A stretch of DNA of 52,264 bases from Pseudomonas veronii. GTDB taxonomy: Bacteria; Pseudomonadota; Gammaproteobacteria; Pseudomonadales; Pseudomonadaceae. The translations under genes and the position numbers were made by a program. The notes below the pieces were generated by a model. It saw only the letters and a list, made by a program, of their open reading frames with translations, was not told the DNA's origin and did not search any database. The stretch spans positions 1 to 52,264 of the forward strand of contig NZ_JYLL01000039.1 in assembly GCF_001439695.1 (NCBI RefSeq), written 5' to 3'. How positions within the stretch are numbered: position 1 is the first letter of the stretch; every line of letters begins with the position of its first letter. Shown here piece after piece: positions 7,969-15,877 of this stretch.

Positions 7969-8870
7969 GCGCGCCCAAACTGATCGACGGCAAAGCGGTC
8001 GCCGCACGGGTGCTGCTGCAAGTGCGCGAAGACGTGGCGCGCCTACACGAGCAAGCCATTCAACCGGCCCTGGCGGTGATCCTGGTGGGCAACGACGCCG
8101 CCAGCCAGGTGTATGTGCGCAACAAGATCCTGCGCGCCGAAGAAGTGGGCATCCGCTCCGTGGAGCATCGGCTGCCCAGCGACACCAGCACCGAACAACT
8201 GTTGATCCTGATCGCTCAGTTGAATGCCGACCCGGCGATCCACGGCATTCTCCTGCAATTGCCGCTGCCCAAGCAGATGGACGAACTGCGCGCCCTGGAA
8301 GCCATCGCGCCGCAGAAAGACGTCGACGGTTTCCACAGCCAGAACGTCGGCGGCCTCAGCCAGGGGCGCGCCGTGCTCACGCCCTGCACTCCCAGCGGTT
8401 GCCTGTACCTGCTGGAGCAAACCTGTGGCGACCTGCGCGGTAAACACGCGGTGGTGGTCGGCCGCTCGAACATCGTCGGCAAGCCCATGGCGGCGCTGCT
8501 GCTCAAGGCCGATTGCTCGGTGACGGTGTTGCACTCGCGCAGCCACAACGCCCAGGCCCTGTGCCGCCAGGCCGACATCGTGATCGCCGCCGTGGGCCGC
8601 CCACGCTTGATCGATGCCAGCTGGCTCAAACCGGGCGCGGTGGTGATCGACGTCGGCATCAACCGTATCGATGACGACGGCCGCAGCCGCCTGGTGGGCG
8701 ATGTCGACTTCGACGCCGCCCTGCCCCACGTCGCCGCCATCACCCCGGTCCCCGGCGGTGTCGGCCCGATGACCATTGCCTTCCTGATGAAAAACACCGT
8801 GACCGCCGCCCTTGCGCAACATCACGCCCTACGCAGCCAATCGGAGGCCGTATGCCATTCAATCTATTGA
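7965..8870 (+). CDS. folD: Methylenetetrahydrofolate dehydrogenase / methenyl-THF cyclohydrolase
   Basis: Bifunctional enzyme oxidising 5,10-methylene-THF to 10-formyl-THF with NADP+. The 301 residues carry the catalytic Tyr50 and Lys54 (SQVYVRNK), QLPLPKQMD, KDVDGFH, TPCTPSG and the nucleotide-binding VVVGRSNIVGKPMAALLLKADCSVTVLHSRS. The start is GTG 7965, overlapping the purU stop (GTGA). The C-terminal tail of about 17 residues is longer than E. coli FolD and overlaps the start of mgdA by 19 bases. Being inside the NMG operon, it is likely a dedicated copy for methyl-group oxidation rather than the housekeeping gene. Confidence 0.92.
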   Translation: MSAPKLIDGKAVAARVLLQVREDVARLHEQAIQPALAVILVGNDAASQVYVRNKILRAEEVGIRSVEHRLPSDTSTEQLLILIAQLNADPAIHGILLQLPLPKQMDELRALEAIAPQKDVDGFHSQNVGGLSQGRAVLTPCTPSGCLYLLEQTCGDLRGKHAVVVGRSNIVGKPMAALLLKADCSVTVLHSRSHNAQALCRQADIVIAAVGRPRLIDASWLKPGAVVIDVGINRIDDDGRSRLVGDVDFDAALPHVAAITPVPGGVGPMTIAFLMKNTVTAALAQHHALRSQSEAVCHSIY

Positions 8871-10093
8871 AATACGGGCTGAGTTCGGAGTACCCGGTGG
8901 AGGTGGATCTGCCGCCGCCCAAAGAACTCAAGTCGAGTTACGACGTGGTGATCATCGGTGCCGGCGGCCACGGCCTGGCGACCGCCTACTACCTGGCCAA
9001 GTACCACGGCATCAGCAACATTGCCGTGCTGGAAAAGTCCTATCTGGGCGGCGGCAACACCGCGCGTAACACAGCGGTGATCCGCTCCAACTACCTGACC
9101 AGCGAAGGGGTGCGCTTCTACGCCGAGTCAGTGAAAATGTTCCAGGCGCTGTCCAACGAATTCGATTTCAACATCATGTATTCCGAGCGCGGCCAACTGA
9201 CCCTGGCCCACACCGACGCCACCGTGCGTTCGTTTCGCCAGCGCGCCGAGGTCAACAAGCACTTCGGCGGGCGCACCGAGATGATCGACCGCCAGCAGAT
9301 CCGCGAACTGGTGCCCAGCCTCAACCTCGACCCCGGCCACCTGCCGGTGCTCGCCGGGCTCTGGCACATCGACGGCGCCACCGCGCGCCACGATGCCGTG
9401 GCCTGGGGCTACGCCAAGCAGGCGGCCAAGCGCGGCGTGGAAATCCATCAGCTCACTGAAGTGCAAGACCTGATCATTGAAAACGGCACCATCACCGCGG
9501 TGAAAACCAATCGCGGCACCATCCGGTGCGGCTGCGCGGTGCAGGCGATTGCCGGGCACAGCTCACTGTTGATGGCCAAGGCCGGCATCCGCTCGCCGAT
9601 CCAGACCTTCCCGCTGCAGGCCATGGTCACCCAGCCGTTCAAGCCGTTCCTCGACCCGCTGGTGAGTTCCTCGGCCCTGCACTGCTACGTGCAGCAAACC
9701 AGTCGCGGCGAAGTGGTGTTCGGCGGCGGTTCCGACCCCTACCCGCTGTTCAACACACGCTCGACCCTGGACCTCAAGGAAAGCCTGCTGGCCCATGCCA
9801 TCGAGATGTTCCCGTTCCTGGCCAACGCCAAGTTGATGCGCCAGTGGGCCGGGATCACCGACATGACCCCGGACTACAGCCCGATCATGGGCCTGTCGCC
9901 GGTGAAGAATTACTACCTCGACGCCGGTTGGGGCACCTGGGGTTTCAAGGCCACGCCGATCTGCGGCAAGACCATGGCCGAGCTGGTCGCCAGCGGCGGC
10001 AAGGTGCCGGAGCTGATCAAACCCTTTGGCCTCGAACGTTTCTCGACCTTCCAGCAAGTCAATGAGATGGGCGCCACGGCGGCCAGTCACTGA
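8852..10093 (+). CDS. mgdA: N-methylglutamate dehydrogenase subunit A (sarcosine oxidase beta-like)
   Basis: FAD/FMN amine-oxidising subunit of 413 residues, homologous to SoxB. The dinucleotide motif YDVVIIGAGGHGLATAYYLAK is at about 30-50. ARHDAVAWG (His180) corresponds to the histidine that carries covalent FMN in SoxB. It would oxidise the N-methyl group of N-methylglutamate, giving glutamate and a formaldehyde unit captured on THF by MgdC. It overlaps folD and is followed 13 bp later by mgdB. Assignment to MgdA rather than SoxB rests on linkage to gmaS-mgsABC and the lack of glyA in the cluster. Confidence 0.85.
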   Translation: MPFNLLKYGLSSEYPVEVDLPPPKELKSSYDVVIIGAGGHGLATAYYLAKYHGISNIAVLEKSYLGGGNTARNTAVIRSNYLTSEGVRFYAESVKMFQALSNEFDFNIMYSERGQLTLAHTDATVRSFRQRAEVNKHFGGRTEMIDRQQIRELVPSLNLDPGHLPVLAGLWHIDGATARHDAVAWGYAKQAAKRGVEIHQLTEVQDLIIENGTITAVKTNRGTIRCGCAVQAIAGHSSLLMAKAGIRSPIQTFPLQAMVTQPFKPFLDPLVSSSALHCYVQQTSRGEVVFGGGSDPYPLFNTRSTLDLKESLLAHAIEMFPFLANAKLMRQWAGITDMTPDYSPIMGLSPVKNYYLDAGWGTWGFKATPICGKTMAELVASGGKVPELIKPFGLERFSTFQQVNEMGATAASH

Positions 10094-10106
10094 TGGAGAG
10101 CGGACT

Positions 10107-10406
10107 ATGAAAATCATGATGTGCCCGCTCAACGGGCCGCGCAATATCAGCGAGTTCACCTACGGCGGCGAGTTCAAGCCCATGCCCGATCCGGTCAACT
10201 GCAGCGACGCCGAATGGGCCGACTACGTGTTCAACACCGACAACCTCGCCGGTGTAGTGCGTGAATGGTGGATGCACACGCCGTCCAGCTACTGGTTCCT
10301 CGCCGAGCGCCACACCGTCACCGACGAGATCCTGCGCACCTTCGATCCCAAGGAACTGTTCACCCACCGCGTCGACTTCAACACCCCCCAGGAGATCGCC
10401 GGATGA
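10107..10406 (+). CDS. mgdB: N-methylglutamate dehydrogenase subunit B (sarcosine oxidase delta-like)
   Basis: A small 99-residue subunit of the heterotetramer. The N-terminus MKIMMCPLNGPRNISEFTYGGEF aligns with SoxD, which begins CPYCGPR..EF.YGGE. In sarcosine oxidase, SoxD binds zinc through Cys6, Cys9, one His and a Cys four residues later. Here Cys6 and His57 remain, but Cys9 is Asn9 and the last ligand is Ser61 (HTPSS), so this subunit probably does not hold zinc. GGAGAG precedes ATG 10107. Its stop overlaps the mgdC start (ATGA). The subunit is present in full. Confidence 0.86.
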   Translation: MKIMMCPLNGPRNISEFTYGGEFKPMPDPVNCSDAEWADYVFNTDNLAGVVREWWMHTPSSYWFLAERHTVTDEILRTFDPKELFTHRVDFNTPQEIAG

Positions 10407-13300
10407 ACCGCCTCCCCGCCCCCATGGGCCTGCTGATCCAACGCGATCAGCCACTCGATTTCAGTTTCGACGGCCACCCCTACCAGGGCCTGCAGGGCGA
10501 CAGCATCGCCAGCGCCCTGCTCGCCAACGGGCGCTTTCTGATGTCGCGCTCGTTCAAATACCACCGCCCACGCGGGCCGCTGAGCATGGCCGGCCAGGAC
10601 GCCAACAGCCTGGTGCAATTGCCCCAGGAACCCAATGTGCTGGCCGATGCCCACGCGCTGAGCAACGGCCTGGCGGTGACCGCGCAGAACGTCAACGGCA
10701 CGCTGGACCACGACCGCGATGCCTATATGGGCAAGTTCTCCAAATTCATGCCGGTGGGTTTCTACTACCGCTCGTTCTACAAGCCCAAGGGCATGTGGAA
10801 AGTGTGGGAGCCGATCATCCGTAAAAAAGCCGGCCTGGGCGTGCTCGACCTGAACTTCCAGCCCGAGTACTACGACAAGGCCTACCTGTTCACCGACCTC
10901 GCCGTCATCGGCGCCGGCCCCGCCGGCTTGCAGGCGGCGCTGACCGCCGCGGATGCCGGGGCGAAGGTGCTGCTGATCGAGCAGCAGCCGATCCTCGGCG
11001 GTTCGCTCACTTATGCGCGTTTCGATATCGCCGGCACCCGCGCCGACAACCTGCGCCGCGAATTGCTCAGCGCGGTGCAGCAACACGCGAATATCCAGGT
11101 GCTCACCGAGGCCACCTGCAACGCCTGGTTCACCGACAACTACCTGCCGGTGATCCAGGGCAAGCGCCTGTACAAGGTGCGCGCGCAGCAGTGCCTGGTG
11201 TGCAGCGGCTCGTTCGACCAGCCGGTGATCTTTCGCAACAACGACCTGCCAGGGGTGATGCTGACCAGTGCCGCGCAACGCCTGATCAAGCTCTACGCCG
11301 TCAAGCCCGGCAAACGCGCGGTGGTGCTCACCGGCAACGATGACGGTTACCTCGCTGCCCTCGACCTGCATGACCAGGGCGTGGACGTCGCCGCCGTGGT
11401 CGACCTGCGCCACGCCCCCGCCGACCAGGCCCTGGCCGGCGCGCTGGCGCAGCGCAAGATCCGTTGCCTGACTAACAGCACGGTGTTCGAGGCCTTGCAT
11501 GAAAAAGGCCTGCGCCATGTGAAGGGTGTCGATGTGCGCCAGATCACCGCTCAGGGCCAGGTCAGTGACAAGGGGCAGGTGATCGACTGCGACCTGCTGT
11601 GCATGTCGGCCGGCTATATGCCGGTGTACCAACTGCTGTGCCAGGCCGGCGGCAAATTGGCCTATGAGGACTCGCGTGCGGAGTTCAGCCTCAGCGGCCT
11701 GCCGCAGAACCTGAATGTGGCCGGTTCGGTCCACGGTCGGCACCAACTGGACAATGTGCTGGCGGACGCGAGCAACGCCGCCCACGACATCGCCCTCGCC
11801 CTCGGCTTGAGCCCTGCCGCAGCGCGTACCCCGCTGCGCAGCGAAGCCCAGGTCAACTTCAACTGGCCGATCTTCCCGCACCCCAAGGGCAAGGATTTCG
11901 TCGACTTCGACGAAGACCTGCAAGTGGCGGATATCGTCAACGCCACCCGCATCGGCTACCGCGATGTGCAGTTGGTGAAACGCTACTCCACCGTCGGCAT
12001 GGGCCCGTCCCAGGGCCGCCACTCGGCGTTGCCGACCGCGCGCCTGGTGGCCTGGGCGACCCAGCGCAATATCAGCGAAACCGGGGTCACCACCGCACGG
12101 CCGCCGTTCGTGGCGGAGAAACTCGCCCACGTCGCCGGGCGCGCCTTCGACCCCTACCGGCAAACGCCGATGCATGCGCGGCACCTGCAGGCCGGGGCGA
12201 AGATGATGCCCGCCGGCATCTGGCAGCGCCCGGCTTATTACGGCAAGGCCGAGGACCGCGACGCGTGCATGCAGGCCGAAGCCCTGCATGTGCGCAACAA
12301 GGTCGGGCTGATCGATGTGTCCACCCTCGGCGGCCTGGACGTGCGCGGCCCGGATGCCGCCGAACTGCTCAACCGGATGTACACCTTCGCGTTTCTCAAG
12401 CAGCCAGTGGGCCGTTCGCGTTATGCGCTGATGACCAATGAACACGGGGTGGTGATCGACGACGGCGTGTGCGCGCGGCTGGCCGACAAGCACTTCTACG
12501 TCACCGCCACCACCAGCGGCGTCGACCGCATCTACCAGCAGATGCTCAAGTGGAACGCGCAATGGCGCCTGGACGTGGATGTGGCCAACGTCACCGCCGC
12601 GATCTGTGCGGTGAACGTGGCCGGGCCGGATTCGCGCAAGGTGCTGGAACAACTGTGCAGCGACCTCGACCTGAGCGCCGAGGGTTTCCCTTACCTGGGC
12701 GTGCGCCAGGGCACGGTGGCCGGGATCAAGGCGCGGCTGCTGCGGGTCGGTTTCGTCGGCGAACTGGGTTATGAAATCCACGTTGCCGCACGTCATGGCC
12801 TGGCATTGTGGGATGCGTTGATGGCCGCCGGCAAAGCCTTCGACATTCGTCCCTTCGGCGTCGAAACCCAGCGCCTGCTGCGCCTGGAAAAAGGCCACGT
12901 GATCATCAGCCAGGACACCGACGGCATGACCCACCCGGCGGAAATCGACATGGGCTGGGCGGTCAGCCGCAACAAACCGTTCTTCGTCGGCCGCCGCTCG
13001 GTGGACATCCTTGAAGCCCAGCCGCTGAAACGCAAACTGGTCGGCTTCAGCTTGCCCAAGGGCAGCGTGCAGCCGCTGGAAGGCCACCTGGTGCTCAACG
13101 GCCCGGACATCAGCGGCAACGTCACCTCGTGTGAATACTCCGCCAGCCTGGGCCGGATCATCGGCCTGGCCTACGCCGGGATCGACCAGAGCACACCGGG
13201 GCAATGCATTCCGATTCGCGTCGAAGGCGGCATCGTCGTCCAGGCCGAAGTGGTGCAGCTACCGTTCTTCGACCCCACCAACCAACGCCAGGAGGGTTAA
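10403..13300 (+). CDS. mgdC: N-methylglutamate dehydrogenase subunit C (sarcosine oxidase alpha-like)
   Basis: A 965-residue subunit. Domains in order: an N-terminal 2Fe-2S-like fold without cluster cysteines (about 15-100), an NAD-binding flavoprotein domain (about 160-470, DLAVIGAGPAGLQAALTAADAGAKVLLIEQQP), and a C-terminal GcvT-type folate-binding domain (about 580-950, DGVCARLADKHFYVT and GYEIHV). The folate domain catches the methylene group to make 5,10-methylene-THF. The start is ATG 10403 within ATGA at the mgdB stop; a GTG in the same frame 138 bases upstream gives implausible sequence. It is followed three bases later by mgdD. Confidence 0.88.
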   Translation: MNRLPAPMGLLIQRDQPLDFSFDGHPYQGLQGDSIASALLANGRFLMSRSFKYHRPRGPLSMAGQDANSLVQLPQEPNVLADAHALSNGLAVTAQNVNGTLDHDRDAYMGKFSKFMPVGFYYRSFYKPKGMWKVWEPIIRKKAGLGVLDLNFQPEYYDKAYLFTDLAVIGAGPAGLQAALTAADAGAKVLLIEQQPILGGSLTYARFDIAGTRADNLRRELLSAVQQHANIQVLTEATCNAWFTDNYLPVIQGKRLYKVRAQQCLVCSGSFDQPVIFRNNDLPGVMLTSAAQRLIKLYAVKPGKRAVVLTGNDDGYLAALDLHDQGVDVAAVVDLRHAPADQALAGALAQRKIRCLTNSTVFEALHEKGLRHVKGVDVRQITAQGQVSDKGQVIDCDLLCMSAGYMPVYQLLCQAGGKLAYEDSRAEFSLSGLPQNLNVAGSVHGRHQLDNVLADASNAAHDIALALGLSPAAARTPLRSEAQVNFNWPIFPHPKGKDFVDFDEDLQVADIVNATRIGYRDVQLVKRYSTVGMGPSQGRHSALPTARLVAWATQRNISETGVTTARPPFVAEKLAHVAGRAFDPYRQTPMHARHLQAGAKMMPAGIWQRPAYYGKAEDRDACMQAEALHVRNKVGLIDVSTLGGLDVRGPDAAELLNRMYTFAFLKQPVGRSRYALMTNEHGVVIDDGVCARLADKHFYVTATTSGVDRIYQQMLKWNAQWRLDVDVANVTAAICAVNVAGPDSRKVLEQLCSDLDLSAEGFPYLGVRQGTVAGIKARLLRVGFVGELGYEIHVAARHGLALWDALMAAGKAFDIRPFGVETQRLLRLEKGHVIISQDTDGMTHPAEIDMGWAVSRNKPFFVGRRSVDILEAQPLKRKLVGFSLPKGSVQPLEGHLVLNGPDISGNVTSCEYSASLGRIIGLAYAGIDQSTPGQCIPIRVEGGIVVQAEVVQLPFFDPTNQRQEG

Positions 13301-13303
13301 GCC

Positions 13304-13876
13304 ATGACCAGTCTGAAAGCCCACGAATTGCTCACGCCGCCCTGCCGCCTGATCGACCAGACCGACCTGCCCCGGGTCGGCTTTCGCGGCGCACACAGCG
13401 CCGAGTACCTCACGGCCCGCGGTTTCACCCTGCCCGACGCGCCCAACCGAGCGACCGCGCAGGCGGACGGCAGCTGGGTGGCGCGCCTGTCACAGAACGA
13501 ATACCTGCTGCTGGGCAGCCCGGCGGATCAAGGCCAGCGCATCGCCGATGAAGAAGCGCGCTGGGAACTCGACCACCGCGCCCACTACCTGCTGCCGCGC
13601 CAGGACAGTCATGCTTGCGTGCTGCTCAGCGGCACGGTGATTGCCCAGGTGATGGCCAAGCTGTGCGGCGTCGATCTCAGTTTTCCGGCCTTCAAGCCGG
13701 GAGCGGTGGCGCAGACGGCGGCGGCGCGGATCAATGTGATCGTCATCCACTCGGGAAGCGTGGAAGCGCCAGCGTTCCACATCCTCTGGGACCGCGCCTC
13801 GAAGGACTACTTCGACGGCGCGTTGCGGGATGCGTTGGAGGAGTTTGGCGGGGTGGGGCTTGCCGATCGCGCGTAA
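13304..13876 (+). CDS. mgdD: N-methylglutamate dehydrogenase subunit D (sarcosine oxidase gamma-like)
   Basis: A 190-residue gamma subunit related to SoxG and to the GcvT fold; it has no catalytic residues of its own and supports the alpha/beta core. Visible similarity includes LLPRQDSHACVLLSGTVIAQVMAKLCGVDL and AQTAAARINVIVI. It is the last gene of purU-folD-mgdABCD and lies only three bases after mgdC. Its stop codon borders the first unit of the 115-bp REPIN array, which probably ends the operon. Confidence 0.83.
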   Translation: MTSLKAHELLTPPCRLIDQTDLPRVGFRGAHSAEYLTARGFTLPDAPNRATAQADGSWVARLSQNEYLLLGSPADQGQRIADEEARWELDHRAHYLLPRQDSHACVLLSGTVIAQVMAKLCGVDLSFPAFKPGAVAQTAAARINVIVIHSGSVEAPAFHILWDRASKDYFDGALRDALEEFGGVGLADRA

Positions 13877-14592
13877 AACCAGGGTCAACGCGGCGCTCTC
13901 GGGGTTTTCGCGAGCAAGCTCGCTCCTACAGATGACCCCGTCACCGTAGGAGCGGAGCTTGCCCGCGAGGGTCGTTAACGATGACGTGGTAAGCCAGGAT
14001 TAACGCAGCGCTCTCGGGTTTTTCGCGAGCAAGCTCGCTCCTACAGATGACCCCGTCACCGTAGGAGCGGAGCTTGCCCGCGAGGATCGTTAACGATGAC
14101 GCGGTTAGCCAGGATTAACGCAGCGGCCTCAGGTTTTTCGCGAGCAAGCTCGCTCCTACAGATGACCCCGTCACCGTAGGAGCGGAGCTTGCCCGCGAGG
14201 GTCGTTAACGATGACGCGGTAAGCCAGGGTCAACGTGGCGCTCTCGGGTTTTTCGCGAGCAAGCTCGCTCCTACAGATGACCCCGTCACCGTAGGAGCGG
14301 AGCTTGCCCGCGAGGATCGTTAACGATGACGCGGTAAGCCGGGGTCAACGTGGCGCTCTCGGGTTTTTCGCGAGCAAGCTCGCTCCTACAGATGACCCCG
14401 TCACCGTAGGAGCGGAGCTTGCCCGCGAGGATCGTTAACGATGACGCGGTAAGCCAGGATTAACGCAGCGGCCTCAGGTTTTTCGCGAGCAAGCTCGCTC
14501 CTACAGATGACCCCGTCACCGTAGGAGCGGAGCTTGCCCGCGAGGGTCGTTAACGATGACGCGGTAAGCCAGGATTAACGCCGCGCTCTCGC
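13874..14592. repeat. Six tandem REPIN units, exact 115-bp period
   Basis: The sequence CGCGAGCAAGCTCGCTCCTA begins at 13909, 14024, 14139, 14254, 14369 and 14484, always 115 bases apart. Each is followed by GATGACCCCGTCACC and the inverted arm GTAGGAGCGGAGCTTGCCCG. Units differ at a few positions (GTGG or GCGG, CTCTCGGG or CCTCAGG), so they are not one very recent expansion. Two linker versions alternate. No spacers and no cas genes are present, so this is not a CRISPR array. Confidence 0.95.
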
Positions 14593-14874
14593 CAGAAAAA
14601 CCTGTTCAGTTGGTATACCCCAACCGCCCCGCCCTGACCGCCTGCGTGTACTGACGCGTCGCCAGGCAGCAATCGATGAGGATCACGCTCGACAGCGCCA
14701 CACGCCCCCCAGTTTTTTACACGACTGATCCGTAGCTCTGGCGCTAATCTGATCGGCTAATGTGCCGCATGGCCAATAGCCATTTATCGCCTTTACCCCA
14801 GTATTTATTGGATACAAGACCAAAAATTGACGTTCATCGGGCGCTTGAAAAAGCAGTTGCATGCTTTGTATTAC
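14593..14874. other. Intergenic stretch between the REPIN array and the flavin reductase gene
   Basis: There is no convincing gene. On the minus strand, a stop-ended open stretch from about 14700 to 14608 reads like a protein tail (VALSSVILIDCCLATRQY...) but has no start codon or upstream continuation; it may be a gene remnant. A GGTATACC palindrome at 14612-14619 resembles the operator core found at 14875 and 15761. The stretch from 14700 on is AT-richer and probably carries the promoter of the next gene. Confidence 0.4.
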
Positions 14875-14890
14875 GGTATACCATAATACC
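14875..14890. promoter_or_regulatory. Candidate operator upstream of the flavin reductase gene
   Basis: GGTATACCATAATACC combines the self-complementary GGTATACC with an outer GGTAT/ATACC repeat. The first 13 bases are the exact reverse complement of 15756-15768, upstream of the monooxygenase gene. GntR-type regulators often use such sites, but no regulator gene is nearby. Confidence 0.5.
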
Positions 14891-14931
14891 TACAAACCTA
14901 TAAAAACCGCTCCACCGCCGAGGACCGTCCC

Positions 14932-15417
14932 ATGATCGATGCCGCTATCTACAAACAAGTGATGGGTTCGTTTCCGTCCGGGGTCACCGTGATCACCACG
15001 CTCGATGACGACGGGCAAATCGTCGGGCTGACCGCCAGTGCTTTCAGCTCGTTGTCGATGGACCCGGCGCTGGTGCTGTTCTGCCCCAACTACAGCTCCG
15101 ACTCGTACCCGGTGTTGATCAAGAACAAACGCTTTGCCATCCATGTGCTCTCCGGCGGCCAGCAAACCGAAGCGTATGCCTTTGCGCGCAAGGGCAAAGA
15201 CAAGGCCCAAGGCCTCGAATGGACGCTCAGCGAGCGGGGCAATCCGATCCTGGCGAATGCCACGGCGGTGATCGAATGCGAGCTGTGGCGCGAGTACGAA
15301 GGCGGCGACCACGCGATCATGGTCGGCTCGGTGAAGAACCTCATCGTGCCCCAGCAGAACGCCGCGCCACTGGTGTATTGCCACGGCAAGATGGGCGCAT
15401 TGCCCATGCCGGCTTAA
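14932..15417 (+). CDS. Flavin reductase-like protein (NAD(P)H:FMN)
   Basis: A 161-residue flavin reductase-domain protein that would supply reduced flavin to a partner monooxygenase. The FMN-binding features are visible: SFPSGVTVITTLDDDGQIVGLTASAFSSLSMDPALVLFC near the N-terminus, and ERGNPILANATAVIECELW then GDHAIMVGSVKNL later. GAGGACC lies before ATG 14932. The likely partner is the luciferase-like monooxygenase starting at 15878, on the same strand and with the same palindrome upstream. The 460 bp between them holds a REP doublet and debris, so they are probably transcribed separately. Substrate unknown. Confidence 0.82.
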   Translation: MIDAAIYKQVMGSFPSGVTVITTLDDDGQIVGLTASAFSSLSMDPALVLFCPNYSSDSYPVLIKNKRFAIHVLSGGQQTEAYAFARKGKDKAQGLEWTLSERGNPILANATAVIECELWREYEGGDHAIMVGSVKNLIVPQQNAAPLVYCHGKMGALPMPA

Positions 15418-15433
15418 GCCACACACAAAACTT

Positions 15434-15522
15434 TGTGGGAGGGGGCTTGCCCCCGATAGCGGTGGGTCAGCTACAGATAAGCTGGCTGTTCCTCCGCCAT
15501 CGGGGGCAAGCCCCCTCCCACA
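15434..15522. repeat. REP doublet of the TGTGGGAG type
   Basis: TGTGGGAGGGGGCTTGCCCC at the left is mirrored by GGGGCAAGCCCCCTCCCACA at the right, with about 48 bp between. It lies 17 bp after the flavin reductase stop and may end that transcript. Confidence 0.85.
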
Positions 15523-15560
15523 GTTTGATTGCGGGGTGTCAGCCCCTCCCAGTGGCGTGA

Positions 15561-15598
15561 GACCACGCGATCATGGTCGGCTCGGTGAAGAACCTCAT
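15561..15598. repeat. 38-bp exact duplicate of an internal segment of the flavin reductase gene
   Basis: Positions 15561-15598 repeat 15307-15344 without a mismatch (codons for DHAIMVGSVKNL). The copy joins directly to a chemoreceptor remnant on its right, marking an illegitimate recombination junction. Confidence 0.9.
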
Positions 15599-15599
15599 G

Positions 15600-15689
15600 C
15601 ACGTTGAGGATGATCAGCACAGCCACCAGAATCACCGGTAGGCTGGCAATCACCGCAAAGGCCAGGATCAGTTTTTGTTTTATGTTCAT
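15600..15689 (-). pseudogene. Remnant of a methyl-accepting chemotaxis protein, N-terminus only
   Basis: From ATG 15689 the minus strand encodes MNIKQKLILAFAVIASLPVI and about ten more hydrophobic residues (LVAVLIILNV). This is the typical cytoplasmic stub and first membrane helix of a Pseudomonas chemoreceptor. AAGGAAGGCGAGCCC before the start resembles its RBS. After about 30 codons the frame runs into the duplicated flavin reductase fragment in antisense and is meaningless. No other part of a chemoreceptor is nearby, so this is the broken 5' end of a lost gene. Confidence 0.65.
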
Positions 15690-15755
15690 CGGGCTCGCCT
15701 TCCTTGTGAGGTGAGGGTGTAACCGTTGGAGAGAAAAGTTTTGTGGATATTCCAT

Positions 15756-15768
15756 ATTATGGTATACC
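15756..15768. promoter_or_regulatory. Candidate operator upstream of the monooxygenase gene
   Basis: ATTATGGTATACC is the exact reverse complement of the first 13 bases of the site at 14875-14890. It lies about 110 bp before the monooxygenase start and suggests that both genes answer to one regulator. Confidence 0.5.
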
Positions 15769-15877
15769 AACAATCAATCCGCCGAACAGCCGTTATCCCC
15801 GGCAAGCGTTACAACGGCGAGAGCACTTAAGGGCCCGCGGTCGACAGGCCGATCACAATAGATCCGAGGTACGCGTC

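Noticed and set aside
10289..13204. A 971-codon open frame on the minus strand opposite mgdC
   Set aside because: It mirrors the codon pattern of GC-rich mgdC, has no RBS and gives a His/Gly/Ala-rich product like other antisense frames here.
8852..13876. Sarcosine oxidase soxBDAG
   Set aside because: Subunit order and folds fit, and the purU gene is shared with sox loci. But glyA is absent, the delta subunit lacks the zinc site, and gmaS with mgsABC is adjacent, so N-methylglutamate dehydrogenase is the better reading.
13874..14592. Regular 115-bp repeats as a CRISPR array
   Set aside because: The whole 115-bp unit is repeated, including the parts between palindromes. There are no variable spacers and no cas genes.
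14608..14700. C-terminal remnant of a gene on the minus strand
   Set aside because: The stop-ended frame reads plausibly but is only about 30 codons, has no recognisable family and no continuation, so it is mentioned only under the intergenic entry.
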